Positions 9,178 through 16,166 of a stretch of 37,294 bases of DNA are shown one piece after another. This stretch comes from Halomonas campaniensis. Its GTDB lineage: Bacteria; Pseudomonadota; Gammaproteobacteria; Pseudomonadales; Halomonadaceae. Made by a program: the position numbers and the translations under genes. Location: NCBI RefSeq assembly GCF_002211105.1, contig NZ_JPUA01000013.1, forward strand, positions 21,650 to 58,943, read 5' to 3'. The notes beneath the pieces were generated by a model. The model did no database searches. It worked only from the letters and a program-made list of their open reading frames with translations, and was not told the origin of the DNA. The stretch's first letter is position 1, and every line of letters begins with the position of its first letter.

Positions 9178-9221
9178 CGTTAGCATAGCATTAGATAAAC
9201 GTTAGCGGGCGAAGTGTCAAT

Positions 9222-10028
9222 CTATCCAGCGTTCATCAGCCACTCGTGATCGGGGTCGTTGTGAAATTTCCATGCCCGCTTGGGCCCCGCCATTACATTT
9301 AAGTAGTAGAGCGAGTAGCCATGGGAGGCGCCTACTGGATGGTAGCCCTTGGGCACCAACACACAGCAGCCGTTTTCCACCGCCATCGTCTCGTCTAGGC
9401 TTCGGTCATCGGTGTAAACGCGCTGGAAGGCGAACCCTTGTTCAGGATTAATGCGGTGGTAGTAGGTCTCTTCCAGGTATGATTCGTGGGGTAAGTTATC
9501 CACATCGTGTTTATGGGGCGGGTAGCTCGACCAGTTGCCCGCGGGTGTGAATACTTCGACGACCAGCAGGCTATCGGCGGGTTCGGTTTCCGGCAGAATA
9601 TCGTGTACGTGGCGGGTGTTGGTGCCCTGGCCTCGGGTGCTCTGCTTGATGCTGTCCGGGGCGATCAGCCTTGGGGCGTGATTGCCATGCCCTGGGGCGG
9701 CGCACACGGCTAGCTCTAGATCCGTTGTCGCTTCCACCGCGTAGCTAACATGGTCAGGCAGGTAAACCGCATAGGGCGGAATCTGTTCAAAAATATCCAT
9801 GCGCTGGCCAATATCTTCAAAGCGGTGCTCGCCGCATACCACATTGGCGCGACCGGAGAGCAGCACCAGGCAGACTTCCTGATCATCGCTGCTGGCCTCC
9901 AGGCGTTGGCCCTTGGCGAGTTTATGCACCCGAAAGCCAACGTGCGTCCAGCCAGCAGATTCAGGGGTAACGTCAATCACGGTGCCTTGGGCATCTGGGG
10001 TGGTGGGGCGTACCAGTAGGGAAGCCAT
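9222..10028 (-). CDS. iolB: 5-deoxy-glucuronate isomerase
   Basis: 268 residues, normal IolB length. IolB converts 5-deoxy-D-glucuronate to 2-deoxy-5-keto-D-gluconate in inositol catabolism. It is a double cupin of the KduI/IolB family. Visible signatures are YPPHKHD followed by ESYLEETYYHRINPEQGFAFQRVY, which supply the His and Glu metal ligands of the C-terminal cupin, then VLVPKGYHPV and the ending AWKFHNDPDHEWL. AAGGAG precedes the ATG. It is the last gene of the leftward rpiR-iolG-iolB unit. The 92-bp gap after iolG holds three inverted repeats, and an intrinsic terminator follows the gene. Confidence 0.96.
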   Translation of the reverse strand: MASLLVRPTTPDAQGTVIDVTPESAGWTHVGFRVHKLAKGQRLEASSDDQEVCLVLLSGRANVVCGEHRFEDIGQRMDIFEQIPPYAVYLPDHVSYAVEATTDLELAVCAAPGHGNHAPRLIAPDSIKQSTRGQGTNTRHVHDILPETEPADSLLVVEVFTPAGNWSSYPPHKHDVDNLPHESYLEETYYHRINPEQGFAFQRVYTDDRSLDETMAVENGCCVLVPKGYHPVGASHGYSLYYLNVMAGPKRAWKFHNDPDHEWLMNAG

Positions 10029-10045
10029 ATGTCGCTCCTTCTGAT

Positions 10046-10120
10046 GGCTAGCTGCTCTGTTGGCAGCTAGCCGTTATCGATATGAAGGGTCTACACAGAC
10101 CCGTTTGCGTCTAATTAGAC
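10046..10120 (-). promoter_or_regulatory. Three consecutive inverted repeats between iolG and iolB
   Basis: The gap holds a perfect 10-bp stem with a 7-base loop (10046-10055 with 10063-10072), a perfect 6-bp stem with a tetraloop (10087-10092 with 10097-10102), and a 12-bp palindrome GTCTAATTAGAC (10109-10120) touching the iolG stop codon. In the leftward mRNA these would form two strong hairpins. They may slow exonucleases, act as a processing site, or partly terminate transcription. No T tract follows, so full termination is unlikely. Confidence 0.5.
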
Positions 10121-11110
10121 CTAAGCGTCGAGCAGAATTTTGCGACCTTCCCGCAATGAAAGCTCCGCTGCATCGGCTAAGCGCAACGCCTCTAGGCCAT
10201 CCTGAGCACCTGCGAGTGGCGCACGTTTCTCTTTCCATGCGGCGACAAAGTCGCCAATTTCAAGTTGGTAGGCTTGGGCGTAGCGCTCCAGGAAGAACCA
10301 CTTGGGTTTGTCTTCCACTTGGCCTGCTTCACCGGTGAAGCGCAGGCGGGTGTCGCTCTCGTTTTGGGCCTGCAGCATGCCTAGGCTGCCAAAGGCTTCA
10401 ATACGCTGATCGTAGCCGTAGCAGGCGCGTCGTGAGTTGCTGATTTGGCACAGCTTTCCACTGGCTGTGGTAAGGGTGACCATGGCGGTATCCACATCAC
10501 CCGCTTCGCCAATCGCTGGGTCGATAATGCTACTGCCAACGGCATAGACGCTTTCGATGGGTTCATCGAGCAGCCAGCGGGCCATGTCCAGATCGTGAAT
10601 CATCATGTCCCTGAACAGGCCGCCGGACTCAGCCACGTACTCGGCGGGCGGGGGAGAGGGGTCGCGGCTAATAATCGTCAGCGTTTCAAGTGCGCCAATA
10701 CGCCCTTCGGTAATCGCTTTTTTCAGTGCCGAAAACTGAGGATCGTGGCGACGGTTAAAGCCTAATGCGCAGGTCACCGGGTGTTCGCTAAGTACTTGAA
10801 GGGCATCGCGAGTGCGGGCTAGATCCAGGGCGATGGGTTTTTCGCACAGAACCGCCTTACCCGCGCGGGCAGCCCTTTCGAGATACTCCGCGTGAGTGGG
10901 CGTGCTTGAAGCAATCAGCACCGCGTCAACGGTGTCATCCTCGAAGATTTCATCTACAGAGGCCGCTCGGCTAGCGTACTGCTTGGCCAGTGTTTCTGCG
11001 GCAGGCTGATGAAAATCAGCCACGGCGGCCAGGGTTACGTCCGGGTGTGAATAAATGGCCTGGGCATGCACCTTGCCGATACGTCCAGCGCCGATGAGTG
11101 CGAGTTTCAT
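10121..11110 (-). CDS. iolG: Inositol 2-dehydrogenase
   Basis: 329 residues of the Gfo/Idh/MocA family. IolG oxidises myo-inositol to 2-keto-myo-inositol (scyllo-inosose) with NAD+, the first catabolic step. The Rossmann motif GAGRIGKVHA is at the N-terminus, the family CEKPIALD motif lies near residue 95, and RDMMIHDLD carries the catalytic Asp and His four residues apart. The sequence IISRDPSPPPAEY is typical of inositol dehydrogenases. It is separated by 47 bp from the upstream regulator gene and by a hairpin-rich gap from iolB. A second, distinct Gfo/Idh/MocA gene lies at the far end of the rightward arm. Confidence 0.93.
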   Translation of the reverse strand: MKLALIGAGRIGKVHAQAIYSHPDVTLAAVADFHQPAAETLAKQYASRAASVDEIFEDDTVDAVLIASSTPTHAEYLERAARAGKAVLCEKPIALDLARTRDALQVLSEHPVTCALGFNRRHDPQFSALKKAITEGRIGALETLTIISRDPSPPPAEYVAESGGLFRDMMIHDLDMARWLLDEPIESVYAVGSSIIDPAIGEAGDVDTAMVTLTTASGKLCQISNSRRACYGYDQRIEAFGSLGMLQAQNESDTRLRFTGEAGQVEDKPKWFFLERYAQAYQLEIGDFVAAWKEKRAPLAGAQDGLEALRLADAAELSLREGRKILLDA

Positions 11111-11157
11111 AAGCTCTCCTATTTTGTTTTTGCTGTTGGTTTGCTTGCTTTGGTTGT

Positions 11158-11991
11158 TTAGGCCTTGCGTTTTTTGTCTTGCCGCACGCCCAGGGCAATC
11201 GCCAAGGTCTGGGTCAAGCAGAGCGACGCGGTCAAACTACGGAAACTTTTTACTTCGGCTTCGTTGACCACGAAGACGACATCCGCGAAGCGGGCCAGTG
11301 GGCTAAGGTTCGAATCGGTTATCACTACACTAGGTAGACCGCGCTGATGGGCGTCTTCGCAGGCTTTTTGGCTCTCTTCGGCATAGGGAGAAAAGCTAAT
11401 CGTTAGCAGAGCGTCGTGTTGGCTCATGGCGCGCAGCTGCTCGCCGTACATCCCGCCCAAACCATTGACCAGCAGCGCAGGTTTATCCACATGCGCCAGG
11501 GCATAGGTCATGTAGCTGGCGACCATGAAGCTGCGTCTTGCGCCCATCACATGAATCGCATGAGCCTTTTCAAAAATATCCAGCGCCTTCTCCAGGCTCT
11601 CTGGATTAATGCGGTTGGGAAGCTGCTCAAGCACGGCACGGTTGGCGTCAGCGAACTCCCATAGTAGCTGGGTGCTATCCGGTGTTTCTCCGGTGGCGCT
11701 GCGTACCGCGCGAATCCGCTCGGTGTAGTTAGGCAGCTCATCGACCAGGCGACTGCGAAACAGTTGCTGCATTTCGGAAAAGCCCTTAAAGCCCAAGCTA
11801 TTGGCCAAGCGAATTAGGGTGGATGGAGTGACATCCGCCTGTTCGGCAATTTTGGCCACAGTCGCCAGAGCAACCTCCTGAGGGTGATCAAGCATAAAAC
11901 GCGCGGTTTGCTGTAAGCGTTTGCTTAGCGTGGCGTACTCGGCGGTGATCAGTGTTTCCAGCTCGCGGTAGCTTTGTGGGGGCTGCGGCAT
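11158..11991 (-). CDS. MurR/RpiR family transcriptional regulator, probable inositol repressor
   Basis: 277 residues. An N-terminal HTH_6 domain includes VAKIAEQADVTPSTLIRLANSLGF (about residues 45-70). A C-terminal SIS sugar-phosphate-binding domain begins near AHAIHVMGARRSFMVASYM (about 140-160). RpiR proteins respond to phosphorylated sugars through the SIS domain. Its position, divergent from the ABC transporter and co-directional with iolG-iolB, makes it the likely local repressor of the inositol genes, relieved by a phosphorylated intermediate such as the IolC product. AAGGA precedes the ATG at good spacing. Repeated TGGAAT half-sites in the adjacent intergenic region are its probable operators. 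The ligand assignment is inference from the family. Confidence 0.9.
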   Translation of the reverse strand: MPQPPQSYRELETLITAEYATLSKRLQQTARFMLDHPQEVALATVAKIAEQADVTPSTLIRLANSLGFKGFSEMQQLFRSRLVDELPNYTERIRAVRSATGETPDSTQLLWEFADANRAVLEQLPNRINPESLEKALDIFEKAHAIHVMGARRSFMVASYMTYALAHVDKPALLVNGLGGMYGEQLRAMSQHDALLTISFSPYAEESQKACEDAHQRGLPSVVITDSNLSPLARFADVVFVVNEAEVKSFRSLTASLCLTQTLAIALGVRQDKKRKA

Positions 11992-12091
11992 ACAAATTCC
12001 TTAGCGTTAACTCATGTACCACTCATTCACTCATCTACGACTGGGCAATAGCACTGAGCAAAGTGGCTGGTTGTTATGCAGTCTAGTTGAT

Positions 12092-12107
12092 TGAAATAAA
12101 TATTCCA
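12092..12107. promoter_or_regulatory. Candidate operator 1 for the RpiR-type regulator
   Basis: TGAAAT-AAAT-ATTCCA is an imperfect inverted repeat with a 4-base centre. It overlaps the first candidate rightward promoter. Its reverse complement closely matches the site at 12152-12167. The core fits GAAA-N6-TTCC, one mismatch from the GGAA-N6-TTCC pattern that I recall for the RpiR-type IolR of Sinorhizobium meliloti. Confidence 0.5.
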
Positions 12108-12128
12108 TTTATACCAAGGTATGGAATA
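12101..12128. repeat. 8-bp inverted repeat bridging the operator half-sites
   Basis: TATTCCAT (12101-12108) and ATGGAATA (12121-12128) are perfect inverted copies with a 12-base spacer. They share the TGGAAT half-site with the operator candidates on either side. A weaker third site, TGGAAT-AAAT-AATTTG, runs from 12122 to 12137. The arrangement suggests cooperative binding of several dimers. Confidence 0.5.
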
Positions 12129-12151
12129 AATAATTTGCAATAATTGCTATT

Positions 12152-12167
12152 TGGAATCTATATTTCA
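12152..12167. promoter_or_regulatory. Candidate operator 2 for the RpiR-type regulator
   Basis: TGGAAT-CTAT-ATTTCA is the mirror arrangement of the site at 12092-12107, with 12 of 12 outer bases matching after reverse complementation. It covers the -10 element of the second candidate promoter, so binding would block transcription of the transporter operon. Confidence 0.5.
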
Positions 12168-12229
12168 TAGCGCCAAGGCATTTAATGCCACTTCCCTACC
12201 AACAACGATAACGTTATGAGGAATTATTT

Positions 12230-13180
12230 ATGGCACGTCTATCTCAATGGCTTCTAGCCTCTGCCGCCACCACGGCATTAATGGCGGGTGTCGCACAAGC
12301 ACAAGAACCGGAACAAGAAGCGAGCCGTTTCGTCATGGTGACCCACGGTGTTCCCTCTGACCCTTTCTGGTCAGTGGTGAAAAACGGCGCAGAGGCGGCC
12401 GCGGATCTCGTAGGCGCTGAGCTGGAGTACCGTGCACCGTCTACCTTTGATATGGCCAAAATGCAGCAACTTGTAGAGGCAGCGGTAGCCTCTAACCCCG
12501 ATGGCTTGATCCTCTCTTTTACCGATGAAAATGCTCTGGGCGGCGCTGTCCAAAATGCGGTCGATAACGGCATTCCAGTGATCACTATTAACTCCGGTGG
12601 CGACGTGGCGAGGGATTATGGTGCCCGCCTGCACATCGGGCAGAGTGAGTACGAAGCAGGTAAGCAGGCTGCTGAACGCATGCAAGAACTGGGCGTCGAG
12701 AAAGGCGTCTGCGTTAACCATGAACAAGGCAACCAGGGACTTGATCAGCGCTGTGATGGCTTTGTCGAGGGTTTTGACGGCAATGCGGAGCAGCTAGCGA
12801 CGACCTACGACCCCACCAACATTCGCAATGCCATTGTCGCTTACCTCAACGAGAACAGTGATGTGCGTGGTGTGCTGACCTTGGGGGCATTGGCCGCTGA
12901 ACCGATGATTCAGGCCATGCGTGAGCAGGGAGCTACCGATATGTTCACCCTCGGTACCTTTGATCTTTCACCCGGTATTTTAGAAGCCTTGGATGCGGGG
13001 GAGCTGAACTTTGCGATTGACCAACAGCAGTACATGCAGGGCTACTTGCCTGTCATGTTCCTAGATCAGTTCGTCAAGAACGGTCTACTACCCGCAGGGG
13101 ATGTTGCCACCGGCCCAGGATTTGTCACTCAGGAAAACGCAGCACAGGTCATTGAGCTGAGTAGCCAGGGCATCCGTTGA
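12230..13180 (+). CDS. Sugar ABC transporter substrate-binding protein, probable inositol receptor
   Basis: 316 residues of the Peripla_BP_4 (ribose/inositol-type) family. A signal peptide ends near VAQA at residue 24. The mature protein begins its first lobe with FVMVTHGVPSDPFWSVVKNGAEAAADLVGAELEYRAP, followed by LILSFTDENALGGAVQNAVDNGIPVITINSGGD, the standard pattern for carbohydrate receptors. GAGGA lies upstream of the ATG. It is the first gene of the rightward arm, next to the permease and ATPase genes, which suggests it binds myo-inositol or a related cyclitol. Family membership is clear; the ligand is inferred from the neighbouring iol genes. Confidence 0.9.
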   Translation: MARLSQWLLASAATTALMAGVAQAQEPEQEASRFVMVTHGVPSDPFWSVVKNGAEAAADLVGAELEYRAPSTFDMAKMQQLVEAAVASNPDGLILSFTDENALGGAVQNAVDNGIPVITINSGGDVARDYGARLHIGQSEYEAGKQAAERMQELGVEKGVCVNHEQGNQGLDQRCDGFVEGFDGNAEQLATTYDPTNIRNAIVAYLNENSDVRGVLTLGALAAEPMIQAMREQGATDMFTLGTFDLSPGILEALDAGELNFAIDQQQYMQGYLPVMFLDQFVKNGLLPAGDVATGPGFVTQENAAQVIELSSQGIR

Positions 13181-13199
13181 TAACGAGCTAATCGAAAAA

Positions 13200-13220
13200 G
13201 GCTCGGCGCGGTGTCGAGCC
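13200..13220 (+). promoter_or_regulatory. Intercistronic hairpin after the receptor gene
   Basis: GGCTCG (13200-13205) and CGAGCC (13215-13220) form a perfect 6-bp stem with a 9-base loop. Only TT follows before a G run that supplies the ribosome binding site of the permease gene. It is more likely an mRNA-stabilising or attenuating element than a full terminator. Confidence 0.45.
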
Positions 13221-13236
13221 TTGGGGGTCGATCGCC

Positions 13237-14367
13237 ATGAATTCTACTGAAACGAAACAATCGGTTGCGCCAGCAACCGCTCCTCAAGATGAGCGTATCC
13301 AGAGAGTCTCTTTCTGGAAGAAGGCTCTTAATCGCCCGGAGTTGGGGGCGCTGGCCGGTGCCGTGTTGGTGCTTGCCTTCTTTATCGCTGCTTCCAGCGG
13401 CACCGGGATGTTTACCCCAGCGGGTATTATTAATTTTCTTGAAGTCGCCGCTCAGCTCGGCATTATCGCCACGGCGGCTGCATTGCTAATGATCGGCGGC
13501 GAATTCGATCTTTCGATTGGTTCGATGATTGGCTTGGCCGGCATCCTGATTGCCATCCCTGCGGTGGAGTATGGCTGGCCACTATGGGCCGCCATTTTAT
13601 TGGCGTTCGCCTGTGCGGGCCTAGTGGGTTGGATTAACGGTAATCTGGTCAATAAAACGGGGTTGCCGTCATTTATCGTTACCCTGGGCTTCCTGTTCAT
13701 TCTGCGTGGCCTGGCTATCGGTACTAGCCGGTTGTTGACGGGACGTACTCAGGTGGGGGGAGTGCAGGATCATATCCCCGGAGATTGGTTCGCGGCGCTT
13801 TTCACTGGAGAAGTTGCTACCGGACTATTTAGTTGGATGGCGGCAAATGGCTGGATGGCGACCAACTTTGCGGGCAACCCCACGGTCACCGGTATTCCCG
13901 TCTCGATTGTCTGGTGGCTGGGCTTAACCGCTGTAGCGACTTGGGTGCTGCTGTGCACGCCTTACGGCAACTGGATCTTTGCCAGCGGTGGTGATGCCAA
14001 TGCTGCTCGCAATTCGGGCGTCCCCGTCCACCGCGTCAAGATTTCACTGTTCATGTTTACCGCTTTCTCCGCCACCATCTTTGCCTGCATACAGGTGATG
14101 GATACTGGTTCGGCGGACACCATTCGTGGCCTGCTAAAAGAGTTGGAAGCCATTATTGCCGTAGTAATTGGCGGCGCTTTGCTGACCGGCGGCTATGGAT
14201 CTGCCATTGGTGCGGCCCTCGGTGCGCTGATCTTCGGCATGGTGCAAATGGGCATTTTTTACACCGGTGTTAATACGGACTGGTTCCAGGTCTTCCTGGG
14301 CGTGATGTTGCTGGTGGCGGTGCTGTTTAACAATTACATGCGCAAAAAGGCGATGGAGGCCAAATAA
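13237..14367 (+). CDS. Sugar ABC transporter permease, probable inositol importer
   Basis: 376 residues, a BPD_transp_2 family inner-membrane permease with about ten hydrophobic helices after a 35-residue polar N-terminus. Typical features are [17 protein letters not shown], the segment [28 protein letters not shown], and near the C-terminus [35 protein letters not shown]. The ribosome binding site GGGGGT follows the upstream hairpin. The gene ends 1 bp before the start of the ATPase gene, indicating translational coupling. It completes a receptor-permease-ATPase importer with a single membrane subunit, presumed to act as a homodimer. Confidence 0.92.
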   Translation: MNSTETKQSVAPATAPQDERIQRVSFWKKALNRPELGALAGAVLVLAFFIAASSGTGMFTPAGIINFLEVAAQLGIIATAAALLMIGGEFDLSIGSMIGLAGILIAIPAVEYGWPLWAAILLAFACAGLVGWINGNLVNKTGLPSFIVTLGFLFILRGLAIGTSRLLTGRTQVGGVQDHIPGDWFAALFTGEVATGLFSWMAANGWMATNFAGNPTVTGIPVSIVWWLGLTAVATWVLLCTPYGNWIFASGGDANAARNSGVPVHRVKISLFMFTAFSATIFACIQVMDTGSADTIRGLLKELEAIIAVVIGGALLTGGYGSAIGAALGALIFGMVQMGIFYTGVNTDWFQVFLGVMLLVAVLFNNYMRKKAMEAK

Positions 14368-14368
14368 C

Positions 14369-15259
14369 ATGACCACACGTACGCCAATGATTGAAATGCG
14401 CAGTGTCAGCAAGCACTTCGGCAGCGTCATCGCCTTAAGCGATATCTCGATGCAGGTCTATTCCGGGGAGGTAATGTGCCTGCTGGGAGATAACGGCGCT
14501 GGCAAGTCAACGTTGATTAAAACCCTTTCCGGTGTTCACCAGCCCACCCATGGCGAGATGCTACTGGATGGCAAACCCGCACGTTTCAAATCCCCGGCTT
14601 ACGCACTGGATGCTGGTATCGCCACTGTGTTCCAGGATCTGGCCATGGTGCCGTTGATGTCGATTACCCGTAACTTTTTTATGGGACGCGAGCCGACGGT
14701 GGGCTGGGGGCCTTTAAAGCGGATTGACTGGAAATATGCCGACCGGGTTGCCAAAGAGGAAATGGCTAAAATCGGTATTGATGTACGCGACCCAAGCCAG
14801 CCAGTGGGTACGCTTTCTGGTGGGGAGCGCCAGTGTGTGGCGATTGCTCGTGCCGTCTATTTTGGTGCCAAGGTGCTGATTCTTGATGAGCCCACCTCCG
14901 CGCTTGGGGTCAAGCAGGCCTCCGTCGTACTGCGCTACATCGCCAAAGCCCGCGCGGACGGGCTTGCGGTCATCTTTATTACCCACAATGTCCACCATGC
15001 TTACCCAGTGGCTGATGCGTTCACCCTATTGTCACGCGGCGGCAGTTTAGGCTCCTTCCGCAAAGAAGAAGTCAGCCGCGAAGAAGTGCTCAATATGATG
15101 GCGGGTGGTGCTGAGCTTGAAAGCCTGGATGCGGAGCTTGCGGAATTCCAGCGGGACGATAAAGACAAGAAGGCCAGCTTAGCCGAACAAGACACTCAAC
15201 CTTCGGATGAAACAGACAGCACTGAACCCCCTTCACCGCGAACGGCGAGCGGCTATTAA
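14369..15259 (+). CDS. Sugar ABC transporter ATP-binding protein, probable inositol importer
   Basis: 296 residues with one ABC domain: Walker [10 protein letters not shown], signature LSGGERQ, Walker [12 protein letters not shown] and H-loop ITHN. Unlike RbsA-type proteins it lacks a second ABC module, so two copies should serve the importer. After about residue 245 there is a charged, Ser/Pro-rich tail (for example [13 protein letters not shown] and [13 protein letters not shown]) that is probably disordered and not needed for the fold. GGAGG lies at the end of the permease gene. The next gene starts 6 bp downstream. Confidence 0.93.
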   Translation: MTTRTPMIEMRSVSKHFGSVIALSDISMQVYSGEVMCLLGDNGAGKSTLIKTLSGVHQPTHGEMLLDGKPARFKSPAYALDAGIATVFQDLAMVPLMSITRNFFMGREPTVGWGPLKRIDWKYADRVAKEEMAKIGIDVRDPSQPVGTLSGGERQCVAIARAVYFGAKVLILDEPTSALGVKQASVVLRYIAKARADGLAVIFITHNVHHAYPVADAFTLLSRGGSLGSFRKEEVSREEVLNMMAGGAELESLDAELAEFQRDDKDKKASLAEQDTQPSDETDSTEPPSPRTASGY

Positions 15260-15265
15260 GGAGCC

Positions 15266-16066
15266 ATGATGAATAAACCTACCCCATCATCCCCGTTCAC
15301 GCTGGCAGTCTGCGCTGAAATGGTTTTCCGCGATTTACCCGTGTTGGAACGTGTTAAGCGTATTTCTGAACTGGGTTTTCAGGTCGAAATCTGGGACTGG
15401 ACTAAGCACGACATTGACGCGCTGGCCAATAGCGGGGCGACGTTTTCATCCATGACCGGCTATGTCACCGGCACCCTGGCGGATGCCGCCGGGGCAGATG
15501 AACTGCTACGCACCGCCGCTGAGTCGGTTGAGGTAGCCAAGCGCCTTGGCATTCCGCGACTTAACCTGCATGGCACGGGGTTGGATGGTGAAGGTCTTCC
15601 CGTGAAACCCTGCCAACAGATGACCGGCGCTATGTGGCTCAAAGCCCGGGACACGCTCAACCGGCTGGCGGATCTCGGCGAGCAGCACGGCGTCACCTTT
15701 GTGCTTGAAAACCTCAATACCGACGTTGACCACCCCGGTGTGCCGTTTGCGCGCCTGGAAGATGTGCTTGCTCTGGTGGAGAGTGTTGATCGGCCTAGCT
15801 TACGCATCATGTTGGACGTTTATCACGCCCAAATTGGCGAAGGTAATTTGATTGAATTGATTCGCCGCTGCGGGCCGTATATTGGCGAAGTGCAAGTGGC
15901 TGATGTGCCGGGGCGCTGCGAGCCGGGAACCGGCGAGATTAACTATCCGGCCATCGCCAAAGCCCTGAACGACATAGGTTATCGCGGCACCGTAGGACTG
16001 GAAGGCTGGGCCTCTGGCGACGACGACCTCGCGCTTGACCGATTCCGTGCTGCCTTCTCACTTTAA
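15266..16066 (+). CDS. Hydroxypyruvate-isomerase-like TIM-barrel sugar isomerase/epimerase
   Basis: 266 residues of the AP endonuclease 2-like TIM-barrel superfamily. It resembles Hyi-type isomerases most: CAEMVFRDLPVLERVKRISELGF at the N-terminus, LENLNTDVDHPGVPF with a metal-ligand Glu, MLDVYHAQIGEGNLIELI with Asp and His, VADVPGRCEPGTGEINYPAIAKAL, and LEGW with the last Glu. It is unlike IolE elsewhere in the operon. In an inositol operon it may isomerise or epimerise an inosose or a side product, as IolI does in Bacillus, but the sequence points to a hydroxypyruvate/tartronate-semialdehyde-type fold. AAGGAG suits the ATG at 15269 slightly better than that at 15266. Confidence 0.82.
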   Translation: MMNKPTPSSPFTLAVCAEMVFRDLPVLERVKRISELGFQVEIWDWTKHDIDALANSGATFSSMTGYVTGTLADAAGADELLRTAAESVEVAKRLGIPRLNLHGTGLDGEGLPVKPCQQMTGAMWLKARDTLNRLADLGEQHGVTFVLENLNTDVDHPGVPFARLEDVLALVESVDRPSLRIMLDVYHAQIGEGNLIELIRRCGPYIGEVQVADVPGRCEPGTGEINYPAIAKALNDIGYRGTVGLEGWASGDDDLALDRFRAAFSL

Positions 16067-16166
16067 GCCACGGTTGATAAGCCTTATCGATTGCCAGCCA
16101 AGACGCTTTTATGCCCAGTGCCATCCTGTGACTAGTACCACGAATTTGTGACGTGGGGAGACATTT

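Larger units (their letters stand above)
11992..12229. promoter_or_regulatory. Divergent control region of the inositol locus
   Basis: This 238-bp region separates the RpiR-type regulator from the ABC transporter operon and is markedly AT-rich from about 12080 to 12170. Two promoter-like pairs face right: TTGATT (12087-12092) with TATACC (12110-12115), spacer 17, and TTGCAA (12135-12140) with TATATT (12159-12164), spacer 18. Operator candidates overlap both. A 10-bp palindrome ATAACGTTAT sits at 12208-12217, just ahead of the ribosome binding site GAGGA. No promoter facing the regulator stands out. Confidence 0.55.
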
